Shown: piece after piece, positions 29,657 through 38,361 of the stretch
Layout: every line of letters begins with the position of its first letter
Numbering within the stretch: the first letter of the stretch is position 1
DNA from: Bacteroidales bacterium
GTDB taxonomy: Bacteria; Bacteroidota; Bacteroidia; Bacteroidales; P3
Assembly: GCA_016292015.1 (NCBI GenBank)
Contig: JAEEZY010000029.1
Span: 124,001-188,000, forward strand
Direction of reading: 5' to 3'
DNA: 64,000 bases
Translations under genes and position numbers: made by a program
The notes under the pieces: model-generated
The model's database searches: none
What the model was told of the DNA's origin: nothing
Seen by the model: the letters and a program-made list of their open reading frames with translations, nothing else

Positions 29657-30432
29657 AACCTTCCGTGAGCGCCGCCACCTCCGAAGCTTCCTCCGCCGAA
29701 TCCTCCGAACCCCCCGCTGCTGAAACCACCCGAGGAGCCGCCGAAACCGCCTCCCCAGTAGCCGCCCGTATGCGAGCCTCCTGTAAACGGAGTGCCGGTT
29801 CCGGTTCCTTTCCCGCCACTCTTTTTTGCCACCCAAGCCAGCAGCAGGAGTACCAGCACTATGGTGCCAATGGTGATGAGCAACCCGAAGAGAGCCTCGC
29901 GGTTTTCCTTGCGCCTATACTCTTTATAGCTGTATTCACCGCGGCATACGGGTTCTATCACGTCGAGGGCCTTGGTGAGTGCTTTGTAGTAGTTGCCGTT
30001 GGCGAGCGCGTCAATCATCTCGTCGTCGATGATATGCTTGCAGAAAGCGTCGGGCAGCGCCCCTTCAAGACCGTAGCCAGGCAGCAGCGCCACATCGCCG
30101 TAGGGCTCCTCGTCGCATTTTGACTTGATGAGGATTACCAGCCCGTTCTTCAGATCCTTCTGCCCTACGCCCCATTTGGTGCCGATGCGGGTGCCGACAT
30201 CCATGATCTCGCCGCCATGCAGAGTGGGGGTGATGATGACGAGTATCTGGTTGGAGGTGCTGTCGTTGAAGGCCACCAGCCGCTGTTCGAGCATTTCGAC
30301 CTCGTCGGCCGAAAGCTCACCTGCATAGTCGTTCACCAGACGGTTGGTCGGTTCGGGACACCAGGCCTCCTGAGCCTGCAGCGGAAACAAGGTCACCGCC
30401 ATCGTGAGGAGGAGTATGAAGAGACGTTTCAT
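29653..30432 (-). CDS. TPM-domain (YgcG-like) membrane protein
   Basis: 259 residues from the ATG at 30432 (a longer frame reaches 30519 but starts in repeat sequence). A signal peptide ends at PLQAQ. A TPM domain follows (RLVNDYAGELSADEVEMLEQRL, then ILVIITPTLHGGEIMDVGTRIG and GYGLEGALPDAFCKHIIDDEMID), then a membrane helix (GTIVLVLLLLAWVA) and a C terminus of glycine and serine repeats (GGFGGSSGGFSSGGFGG). It comes directly after LemA; the pair occurs together in many bacteria and is thought to be tied to envelope stress or phospholipid processes. The end is convergent with the ABC-F gene. Confidence 0.9.
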
Positions 30433-30519
30433 TAGGGTGTAAAGGTGTTGGGATGTTGATATGTTGATAGGTGTGAAGATGTGAATTTGTGATGGTTGAT
30501 GCTCTGTGCGAGCACGCAC

Positions 30520-31119
30520 TTAGAAGTCGAATTCCACCTTCACAGGTTCGTCGCTACCTTCAGGTGCGGTGAAGTAACCTTTCTTCTGGAAGCCGCTTAT
30601 GCCGGCCACGATGTTGTTGGGGAATCGACGGAGCGATTTGTTGTATTCGGCGACAGCGTCGTTGAATTTGGCACGTTCGGTGGTGATGCGGTTCTCCGTA
30701 CCTTCGAGCTGCACCTGTAGGTCTTGGAATCCTTTGGTGGCAGTCAGTTCAGGATAGCGCTCGACGATGACGTTCAATCCGCGGCTGAGGGCACCCGTGA
30801 GGTTGTCCTGAGCTTTCTGGAACTGGGCGACGTTTTCCTCGGTTAGGTTGTTGGCGTCCACCTGCACAGAGGTGGCTTTGGCGCGAGCCTCGATGACTTC
30901 GGTGAGGGTTCCCTTCTCATAGTTGGCTGCTCCCTGAACGGTGGCTACCAGCTGGGGGATGAGGTCAGCACGACGTTTATAGACGTTCTCCACCTGACTC
31001 CAGGCGTTGGAGACGTTCTCTTCGCCGTTGACTAGTTTGTTGTACACTCCGACTCCCCAGAGCACGCCGATGGCAACCACAGCAATGATTGCAATGATAA
31101 TTAATGTTCCTTTTTTCAT
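30520..31119 (-). CDS. LemA family protein
   Basis: 199 residues. One N-terminal membrane helix (IIIAIIAVVAIGVLWGVGVYN) and a long four-helix bundle with the LemA blocks NGEENVSNAWSQVENVYKRRADLIPQLV and RFPNNIVAGISGFQKKGYF. Its molecular role is not established. The TPM-domain gene lies 87 nt downstream, the usual LemA-TPM pairing. Confidence 0.95.
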   Translation of the reverse strand: MKKGTLIIIAIIAVVAIGVLWGVGVYNKLVNGEENVSNAWSQVENVYKRRADLIPQLVATVQGAANYEKGTLTEVIEARAKATSVQVDANNLTEENVAQFQKAQDNLTGALSRGLNVIVERYPELTATKGFQDLQVQLEGTENRITTERAKFNDAVAEYNKSLRRFPNNIVAGISGFQKKGYFTAPEGSDEPVKVEFDF

Positions 31120-31252
31120 GTGTTTAGTTATTTTAGATTTATTTTTATATTTTATTTGACATCAATGATGTGAATTGAAAATGTAACTTTTTTTTAGGCC
31201 TATATGAACGTGAACCCCAATTTAAGTCACGATGTTTGACTCTCCTTGAGCC

Positions 31253-31987
31253 TCAAATCCCTATCCCCCCGCTGGCCAACTGACAGTTGTCCGGTGACCA
31301 TTTGTTGGAAACGGGGATGCTTTCGCCCTGTATGACAATGTGGTTCTTATCGAAACTGGTTATTTCGGAGGTGCGCACTATGTGTGATTTGTGTACTCTC
31401 GCAAACTGGTCCTTGGGCAGCATGTCTATCACCTTTTTCATCCTCATCAGAGAGACCGTTGTACTGCCGTCACGGCGTATGATTTTCACATAATCCTTCA
31501 GCCCTTCAATCCGCACTATTTGGTCAATCGGTATGTTGGTTGTCTGGCGCCCGACCTTCACCTGCAATATGGCGTCTGTCTGCGACTGCCTCATAAGACT
31601 CTCGGCTTCCGCTGCTTTCCGCTCCTTTTCGAAGTAGGTGAGCGCCTTTTGAACGGCTTCCAGGAAGTCGTCGTAGCTGATGGGTTTTAGGAGAAAGTCG
31701 ATGGCTGAGACTTTGAAACCGTCGAGCGCATAGCGCGAATAGGCAGTCGTAAAGATGACCTTGGTGGTCGGTGGTAGCTGACGCGACAGTTCGATACCGT
31801 TGACTTGTGGCATTTCTATGTCGGAAAAAAGAAGCATCGGCAGTTCACCTCGTTTTATGTCAACGAGTAGCAGTTCGGGGTCGAGATAGCTTTTTACATG
31901 CTGCAACGTATCTGTCCTCTGCACATACGATTCAATCAGTTGAAGTGCCAGAGGTTCGTCTTCGACTATGGAGCAGGTCACGGTCAT
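31253..31987 (-). CDS. LytTR-type response regulator
   Basis: 244 residues. The receiver domain has the phospho-acceptor Asp in LLFSDIEMPQVNGIEL (about residue 58), with the Thr and Lys of the active site in IFTTAYS and FLLKPIS. The C-terminal LytTR DNA-binding domain begins near residue 140 (IVRIEGLKDYVKII, then FARVHKSHIV). A sensor kinase gene is usually adjacent; none is seen here, so it is an orphan in this window. It follows the acyl-CoA synthetase gene by 9 nt and could be the tail of the six-gene run that begins at 41.2 kb. Confidence 0.93.
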   Translation of the reverse strand: MTVTCSIVEDEPLALQLIESYVQRTDTLQHVKSYLDPELLLVDIKRGELPMLLFSDIEMPQVNGIELSRQLPPTTKVIFTTAYSRYALDGFKVSAIDFLLKPISYDDFLEAVQKALTYFEKERKAAEAESLMRQSQTDAILQVKVGRQTTNIPIDQIVRIEGLKDYVKIIRRDGSTTVSLMRMKKVIDMLPKDQFARVHKSHIVRTSEITSFDKNHIVIQGESIPVSNKWSPDNCQLASGGIGI

Positions 31988-31996
31988 GCTGTAGGC

Positions 31997-33598
31997 TTAT
32001 TGATATAGGTAGCGACGGATCTTCAGGGTGGCGGTCTTTTTGAAAGGCTCATCCATTAGTTGCACTGCGGCGATTTGGCTTTGTACGCTAACTCGCTTGT
32101 TGACAAAGTCGCGTATGTTGTCGGTGATATTACTGAGCTTGTTGTTGATCGATTTGTTGAGGCGTGCCTTGAAATTTTCGTCGAGTTGAATGAGAGCCAC
32201 GAGCTGTCTGTCACGTTTCACCACGAGAGATTCGATGACGCTGGGGTAGGTGTTGATTACCTGCTCGATCTCTTCGGGGTAGATGTTTTCGCCAGAAGGG
32301 CCGAGAATCATGCTGCCCAGACGCCCTTTGATGTAGAGGCGTCCCAGTTTGTCACGGCAAGCAAGGTCGCCGGTATGGTACCAGCCGTCTTCTGTCAACA
32401 CGCTGGCCGTGCGTTCGGGGTCTTTGAAGTAGCCGAGCATGACGTTGGGGCCTCTGGCTATGATTTCGCCAATGCCCGTCTTGGGGTTTACATCGGCCAG
32501 GTCAACCTCCACTCCGTAGGCGGCAACTCCGATGGACCCAACCTTGGTGTGGTGCACACAGGCGTTCGTTATAAGTGGTGCTGTCTCGGTCGTGCCGTAT
32601 CCGATGGCGTAGTTGAAATGGCTTTTTTTGAGAAACTCTTCTACCTCTGGGTTGAGCTTTGCTCCCCCTATGCCGAAGAACTTGATTTTGCCTCCTGTCT
32701 GTTTCTTTAGAGTGATGCCTATGAGTGTGTACATAAGCCACGGGGCGTGCTTTTGGATACTCTTCAGCCTTGGGCTTTCGTCTATGCGCCGTAGGATGGC
32801 TTTGTGCAGTTTCTCGGCAACCAGCGGCACAGAGCAGATGATGGTCGGCCGCACCTTTTTCATCGTCGGGATAAGTATTGACGGGGTGGGCATCTCTCTC
32901 AGGTAGTAAACGGCCGCTCCTACTGAAAGTGGATAGAGCATGCCGAAGGCCATCTCGTAGGCGTGGGCCATGGGAAGGATTGATAGCCAGCGGTCCTTCC
33001 TTGTGGCCGGTTGTGCGTGCCGTGCCTCCAGCACACTGTGGTACAGGTTGCCGTGGCTTAGCATAACGCCTTTGGCATTGCCTGATGTGCCCGAGGTGTA
33101 GATTATGGTTGCAAGTGTGTTGTCTGTAACCTTTGGCCTGTCTCCCGTCCCACCCATGGGGGGGGCGTCGCTTTGAAGGGGGGCGGTGCTGAAGTCGTCA
33201 ATCCGTATGACTGCCTTTAACGTCGGATGGCTGCCAAGCTTGGAAAGCTGTTTGTTTGAAACAAATATGGCTTCACTCTCGGAGTGGTTTATGATATTAT
33301 CGACCTCGAAGGCGGTTGAGCCTGGCAGTATAGGCACGGCAACTCTTCCGGCAGTTGTGACGGCAAAGAAAGCCACAGTCCAGTTCGGCATATTCTCGGC
33401 AAGTATGGCTACCTTTCCGCTCGGCGTAATCCCCCGACTGTCCAGCAGCGCCCTCACTTTTTCCACCTGTTTGCCGAAAGTCTCATAGGTGTACCGCTGT
33501 TCCCCGTTGGTGAACTGCCCCATCTGACAGTTCCCCCATCGGCGTAAACTGTTTTCAAGTATTGAGACCAGAGTTTTGTTAGTGCTATTGTTGTTCAA
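31997..33598 (-). CDS. AMP-binding acyl-CoA synthetase (FadD-like)
   Basis: 533 residues. It activates a carboxylic acid (probably a long-chain fatty acid) to acyl-AMP and then acyl-CoA. The AMP-binding signature IIYTSGTSGNAKGVMLSHGN is complete (about residues 163-182), and the later YGTTETAPL and GWYHTGD motifs are present. The usual C-terminal lysine is in the FKKTATLKIRRYLY tail. Only TTG at 33598 serves as start. At 33158-33165 the gene has eight G's in a row within a short variable segment just before the signature, a place where slippage could shift the frame. Confidence 0.9.
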   Translation of the reverse strand: MNNNSTNKTLVSILENSLRRWGNCQMGQFTNGEQRYTYETFGKQVEKVRALLDSRGITPSGKVAILAENMPNWTVAFFAVTTAGRVAVPILPGSTAFEVDNIINHSESEAIFVSNKQLSKLGSHPTLKAVIRIDDFSTAPLQSDAPPMGGTGDRPKVTDNTLATIIYTSGTSGNAKGVMLSHGNLYHSVLEARHAQPATRKDRWLSILPMAHAYEMAFGMLYPLSVGAAVYYLREMPTPSILIPTMKKVRPTIICSVPLVAEKLHKAILRRIDESPRLKSIQKHAPWLMYTLIGITLKKQTGGKIKFFGIGGAKLNPEVEEFLKKSHFNYAIGYGTTETAPLITNACVHHTKVGSIGVAAYGVEVDLADVNPKTGIGEIIARGPNVMLGYFKDPERTASVLTEDGWYHTGDLACRDKLGRLYIKGRLGSMILGPSGENIYPEEIEQVINTYPSVIESLVVKRDRQLVALIQLDENFKARLNKSINNKLSNITDNIRDFVNKRVSVQSQIAAVQLMDEPFKKTATLKIRRYLYQ

Positions 33599-33609
33599 AA
33601 TGTGTGGTG

Positions 33610-35139
33610 CTATTTTTTTCTTAGGTAGATTGTGTTGTATTGGTTCCAGTCTATCATCATGCGTCGGAAATCTTGGTATTGCCCGGGTTCGATGATGTCT
33701 TTGTCTAGTTTGAGCTGTTTGGCTATTTCGGTTTTGTCTCCGTTTTGCTTGATGCTGACGGATATTGAGCCGAGCCCTTCAATTGTGTATGCAACCTGGA
33801 CTGGCTTTACGAGTGTCGCCTTCTCGTTGTCGATTGTGTATGTATAATCCTCATCGCATCGAGCAGCCTGCAGCGGTGTGGTCCGTTGCGACGGCAGGAA
33901 CGAAGGATCGACGTCGATGGGGCAGTCTCTGGCGGGAATGGTATATACCACAAAGTCGCCGACAGTCTCCTTTTTGCAAGAATGGTTCTTCTCGGGTTTC
34001 CTCTGCGGTGTCTTTTGTGTGGCCGAGAACTGTAGCTGTTCGTCATCTACGACAACGCTGACAGTTCCCTCTCCGCTGCCGACAATGCTGAACCGCTTGT
34101 CGTCGGCTGTGAGTACTTGCTCTTCATTTACGGTGGTGTAGGCGTAGAAGCCGGCCTGCTGTAGCAGAGCTGCAAGCGTCTTGGCTTTCTCGTAAGGGGT
34201 GCCGCATCCACTTTGCCACACTTCAGCAGCTTCGGCGCTGCGATGGTTGAGGAGTGATGGTGGAATGTTATTGCAATGAATGTTATCGACAACATAGTCC
34301 CTCAATGCCTCCACTAGCAACATATTGCGTTCGTGCTGGCTGAGGTTGCCGAGTTTGCGTATTCTGACTCGTTCAGAGTTTATCAGTGGTATTGCATCGA
34401 CAATCTTTCCTCTCACTTGTTTCATGTCGGGATTGACCGACTCTCGGTTCGAGAACCATACGGTGGGGTAGATGGTCTCTGCCGCTGGCAGGTAGTCGTC
34501 TCCGTAGGTCTGTTTGAGGTTGTTGGCCACTATGTGGAGGGTGTATTTGTCGTCCGGCTGCTTGATGTCGGCTCCGTTGGCCTCGAGGCGATAGTAGAAC
34601 TCCATGTCGTACGGCTGGTCGATTATTATCTCGTATTTATCAACGGGGCAATCCTGTGTCAGTTGTATTTTCTGCTGGAGGATGTCGGTCTTTGACGTTA
34701 TGGTGTAGTCGAGCACTATGGTGCAGTCGTATTCAAGCGCAGTGTGGACAATTGCCAGTTCGACGATGTCATTGAATCTGCCGCAACTCTCACATTGCGA
34801 TGGCAGTTGCTCTACAAAGGCGTTTTCTGGCGTCTTCACTCGGCTGCCGTCCTTGCGTATTGTATAACTCTCGTTTATTGTAAGATTTTGGAATTTCGGG
34901 TTATATACCACGAATGTCTCGCCCTTGTCGGCGTATGCGGTTATGGCGCGGTTGCGAAGCAGTGTAAGCTCTTTGCGGTAGTTATACTCCGTCGTGCCGT
35001 CCCGTTTAACGGTATAGTGCTGTCTTATCAACTTATATCTTGCATCTGGTTTTTCGGTGCATTGCTCCTGTGCCGACATGTTTGGAACGAAAAGTCCCAA
35101 CATCGCAAGAGTCATTACTAATAATCCCTTTCTCTTCAT
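33610..35139 (-). CDS. DUF3857 protein with degenerate transglutaminase-like domain
   Basis: 509 residues from the ATG at 35139. Signal peptide (ending NMSAQ). An N-terminal DUF3857 beta domain (SYTIRKDGSRVKTPENAFVEQ, DCTIVLDYTITSKTDILQQ) precedes a transglutaminase-like core in which the Cys helix is recognisable (SGCGTPYEKAKTLAALLQQAGFYAY), but the downstream His and Asp segments typical of the active triad are not evident. So it may have lost catalysis. It is a paralogue of the next upstream gene, which keeps the full triad. Likely periplasmic. Part of the minus-strand run 41.2-31.2 kb. Confidence 0.8.
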   Translation of the reverse strand: MKRKGLLVMTLAMLGLFVPNMSAQEQCTEKPDARYKLIRQHYTVKRDGTTEYNYRKELTLLRNRAITAYADKGETFVVYNPKFQNLTINESYTIRKDGSRVKTPENAFVEQLPSQCESCGRFNDIVELAIVHTALEYDCTIVLDYTITSKTDILQQKIQLTQDCPVDKYEIIIDQPYDMEFYYRLEANGADIKQPDDKYTLHIVANNLKQTYGDDYLPAAETIYPTVWFSNRESVNPDMKQVRGKIVDAIPLINSERVRIRKLGNLSQHERNMLLVEALRDYVVDNIHCNNIPPSLLNHRSAEAAEVWQSGCGTPYEKAKTLAALLQQAGFYAYTTVNEEQVLTADDKRFSIVGSGEGTVSVVVDDEQLQFSATQKTPQRKPEKNHSCKKETVGDFVVYTIPARDCPIDVDPSFLPSQRTTPLQAARCDEDYTYTIDNEKATLVKPVQVAYTIEGLGSISVSIKQNGDKTEIAKQLKLDKDIIEPGQYQDFRRMMIDWNQYNTIYLRKK

Positions 35140-35188
35140 ATAACTTGTTTTTACATTTGTCAATTCACACTTTCACAATTCACTATTG

Positions 35189-37093
35189 TCACTTCACCAA
35201 CACAACGGGTTTGCTCGCTGTCTTGGTCTGGTTTTCTACTATCTGTCGGAATGTCGGCCACTCCCCGGCTTCGTATTTCCGTTTGTTGAGCGCCACCGTC
35301 TCCATTATCTCAAACACACTTCCGTGAATGTTGTATGCGAGCGAGTAACTGCCTGTTCTGTCGTTTATCGACGCTGGTACGGTGTATTGGCAGTCTTTGT
35401 ATTCGTATGGCAGTGTTATGGTCTCTGTCATCCTGACCAGTCTTGAGCAGGCGTCGGCAAAGGGGTATTTCCTCTCCCTGACGCTGGTGTCGAACCTCAG
35501 GTGGCTCATCGCCCGGCTGAAGATGTTGCGCATGCTTATGGGGATGAATATGGCCTCGCTTTTTGAAACAACGGCATAGTTCGGTATTTCTATTTGATAT
35601 ACAATCTTTACGGGCTGCTTCAGGTAGTCTTCGGGGCGTGTGTGGTGTACGCTCTTCACCAGCGCCTGGGGGCATACGTTCAGTATCTCTCTCTCCAGTG
35701 CGTTGCGCCAGTCGGCCTGCCGTGCAAATATTCGTCTTACTGCTGCGTCGCTCTGCCCTTCGGCGGTTATGGTTATGGTGCCTGTCAAGGTGCCGTCTCG
35801 TTCTATCTTTGTGTCGGCGGCTATGTTGAGGTAGTGGTTTTCAGGCTTTGATACTGGTGTTTCCATGAGGTCTGCACCCTCCGGCAGCCCCATCAGGTAG
35901 CCCTGCTGTTGCTCGGCGCTGCTCCACAGCTCTCTCACGTTCGGCACCCATGTGGGGTCTAACAGTTCGTAGTTCCCGTTGCGTCGCTCCACCACACACA
36001 CGCTGTGGTTGAATTGGTCGGCGGCTATACGGTCTATCCGCTCGCCTGCCATCGTCATCGCTGCGTAAGCCTTGAATCCCGCTGCCCTTAGCATTGCCAC
36101 CAGCAGTCCTGCCTTGTCCTTGCACACTCCGCAGCGGTCTCTGAGATTCATCTCGGCATTGTGCAGTGTGTATCCCTCTCCCGTTCCCATGCTTATCCCG
36201 GCATAGCGCATGTTGTCGGCCACCCAGTGTGTCAGGCGGCTGATACTGTCCAGCTCGTCTTTGGCTCCAACCAGAATTATATCGACCTGCTTGAGCAGCT
36301 CTTTCGTAGCCTTGAAACTCCCATAGTCTTCGTTCACATTGTAGAACCATATCGACTTCGCCTCCCAGTTGCTGCTCGTCGAAAGCAATAGCTTGCACTC
36401 CACATCGTTGTGTGCCAACATCCCTCGTTCTGTCTTGATTGGCTTTATGTCGCGCTTGCTGAAGGTGTATATCGTCCTTTTCCCCTCCTTCTCTGTCTCT
36501 GTCTTCACCTTGCCGTTATACACCTCATAGCGCATCTCCTTTTCGGTCAGCGCGTTCACTCTGTACACCTTCAGGTCGATGGGTTCCGTGGCCCAGAATG
36601 GCACTATGTCGTAGAAGTGCCCTCTCATCGGCGGTATGTATTTCCCCTCGTCATCCCTGAGCAGTGCGTAAGTGAATCCTTTGCGGTAGGTGCGGTATTC
36701 TAACCTGTCGCCCACTGCCAGGTGTCCCACTTCGACCATCTTCTGCTTCGCACCCCAGTATATCAGCCTTGCCGGTGCCGTATAGTCATATATTTTCTTG
36801 TCCCTTTTCCCTCCAACCAGCGTGTCTTGCTTGCCGCTGATGCGGTGCACCACCACCAGTTGGAACTCCACGTATGCCGACAGTGGGTCGTAGTCCAGCT
36901 TTATCACACTGTTGTTCATACACCCTTTGTTCGTCTTCATCTCCACCATCTTGTGCCCATACACATGGCTCAGACCGCTGCTCTCCATATACACGTATGT
37001 CGAGTCGTACAGGGTGCGCTGGTTCTCTCCTTGGGCATAACAAACGGCTACCACCAAGGCCAGCACCGTCAAAAACATTTTTTTCTTTCTCAT
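35189..37093 (-). CDS. DUF3857/transglutaminase-like periplasmic protein
   Basis: 634 residues from the ATG at 37093. Signal peptide (VLALVVAVCYAQ). The N-terminal DUF3857 domain is followed by a complete transglutaminase-like core: Cys in DRCGVCKDKAGLLVAMLRAAGFKAY, His in ADQFNHSVCVVE, and Asp in YELLDPTW. A C-terminal beta-rich region follows. Such proteins are common in Bacteroidota, often near other secreted proteases, but their peptide substrates are unknown. The gene is 26 nt behind Lnb and 49 nt before the degenerate paralogue. Confidence 0.85.
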   Translation of the reverse strand: MRKKKMFLTVLALVVAVCYAQGENQRTLYDSTYVYMESSGLSHVYGHKMVEMKTNKGCMNNSVIKLDYDPLSAYVEFQLVVVHRISGKQDTLVGGKRDKKIYDYTAPARLIYWGAKQKMVEVGHLAVGDRLEYRTYRKGFTYALLRDDEGKYIPPMRGHFYDIVPFWATEPIDLKVYRVNALTEKEMRYEVYNGKVKTETEKEGKRTIYTFSKRDIKPIKTERGMLAHNDVECKLLLSTSSNWEAKSIWFYNVNEDYGSFKATKELLKQVDIILVGAKDELDSISRLTHWVADNMRYAGISMGTGEGYTLHNAEMNLRDRCGVCKDKAGLLVAMLRAAGFKAYAAMTMAGERIDRIAADQFNHSVCVVERRNGNYELLDPTWVPNVRELWSSAEQQQGYLMGLPEGADLMETPVSKPENHYLNIAADTKIERDGTLTGTITITAEGQSDAAVRRIFARQADWRNALEREILNVCPQALVKSVHHTRPEDYLKQPVKIVYQIEIPNYAVVSKSEAIFIPISMRNIFSRAMSHLRFDTSVRERKYPFADACSRLVRMTETITLPYEYKDCQYTVPASINDRTGSYSLAYNIHGSVFEIMETVALNKRKYEAGEWPTFRQIVENQTKTASKPVVLVK

Positions 37094-37119
37094 TATCTGT
37101 TGTTTTATTTGTTTCAAAT

Positions 37120-38346
37120 TCAGCATCTGCCTTCTATCTGCTTTCGGTTCACACATGCTATGGTGCTTATGATTCTCGTAAAGAGCGTAAGGGCTATCGG
37201 CAGTATCGCCCTGTTGAACTGCTGCGGCCAGCCTGTCGCCATCATGCCTATCACGGCCAGCAGCATCGCAATCTGTATGAATGCCACTATGCGGTAGGCT
37301 GTAGCCTGCCCTCTCTCGTCACAGGTTTTTCTCCAGCGTATCCTCGCCCCAGCCAGGTAGAAGAACAGTGGGCTGGCCCACATCAGGTTGAGGTTCCATT
37401 TGGCACACCAGTGGGCCGAACAGAACCATAAGAACATCGCCACCAGCGAAAGCATGGCTGGCACCAGGAAGAGCGCTATGTCGAGCCACCCCAGCGTCCA
37501 CCCTTTCTTCCTCCCTGCGATGCTCAAAACGGCCACGGCAAAGAAAATCAGCCAGAACGTGATCGTGGGCGACACACTCATCCTCAGGGGCTCTCTGCGG
37601 TCTTCCAGCAGCTTGACGGCAGGGGCTGCTATCCGCTCCCCGCTGCCTTTGGTCTTCAAGGTGTCAAACTGCCTCATCATCTCCATCGGCAGGAAGGCTC
37701 TTTCCCATGTCGAGCAGTCCCTGTCGCATCTCGCACCCAATGCCATGTCTATCGCCAGCCGCCACCATAGCTTGGTCTTCTCGTTGGTGCTATAGACTAT
37801 CTCTCGGTAGCTCTTGCCCGTCCGGTCGTCGGTTCGATATGCTATTTCTCGGTGGTCTAACGACTTGCAGATGATGTCCCGTATCCTGGTGGCACAGTTG
37901 TCCCTGAAGAAATCATATCGGTACCACCGGTAATCCGGTTGGTAGTTGAATTCGAGCATTAGAAACAAGTTGCAGACCTCCTGTTGGCTTAGCATGAGCC
38001 GCTGCTCCCATACTGCCCTGCGTTGATGGGTGTAGTCGTTTATGAACGAGCGGTAGCTCTCTCTCGATATGCAGTAGTCGAGGGTTCTTGTGGCGAACTT
38101 CCACACGAAATGGGGCGTCGCGAAGTCAAAGGTGCCGTAGTTATACACCACATCGATGCCCGTGGCGGTGTCGCAGATATGCAGCGCACTGTGGCTGAAC
38201 GAGGTGTATAGTTCGTTGCTGGGCTCGCAGGTCAGCAGTCCTGCCCACGCCGTGGGCGACAGCGGCAGTCGCGTCTCCTGGCCTTTCGCCCCCGTCAGGG
38301 CGACGCTCAGCGTGACGAGTATGGTTAGTATCTTTTTCATTGACAT
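37120..38346 (-). CDS. lnb: Lnb-type lipoprotein N-acyltransferase (DUF4105)
   Basis: 408 residues. A signal peptide (ending TGAKGQ) leads into a periplasmic domain with the conserved FSHSALHICD and YDFFRDNCATRIRDI blocks of the DUF4105/Lnb family, which carry the His and Cys of the proposed active site. The C-terminal third has several membrane helices (TFWLIFFAVAVLSIA, DIALFLVPAMLSLVAMFLWFC, and others). Lnb has recently been shown to add the third acyl chain to lipoproteins in Bacteroides; identity here is by domain architecture. The start could also be the ATG two codons later (38340). Confidence 0.8.
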   Translation of the reverse strand: MSMKKILTILVTLSVALTGAKGQETRLPLSPTAWAGLLTCEPSNELYTSFSHSALHICDTATGIDVVYNYGTFDFATPHFVWKFATRTLDYCISRESYRSFINDYTHQRRAVWEQRLMLSQQEVCNLFLMLEFNYQPDYRWYRYDFFRDNCATRIRDIICKSLDHREIAYRTDDRTGKSYREIVYSTNEKTKLWWRLAIDMALGARCDRDCSTWERAFLPMEMMRQFDTLKTKGSGERIAAPAVKLLEDRREPLRMSVSPTITFWLIFFAVAVLSIAGRKKGWTLGWLDIALFLVPAMLSLVAMFLWFCSAHWCAKWNLNLMWASPLFFYLAGARIRWRKTCDERGQATAYRIVAFIQIAMLLAVIGMMATGWPQQFNRAILPIALTLFTRIISTIACVNRKQIEGRC

Positions 38347-38361
38347 GTTGTTTTTTGTGGC

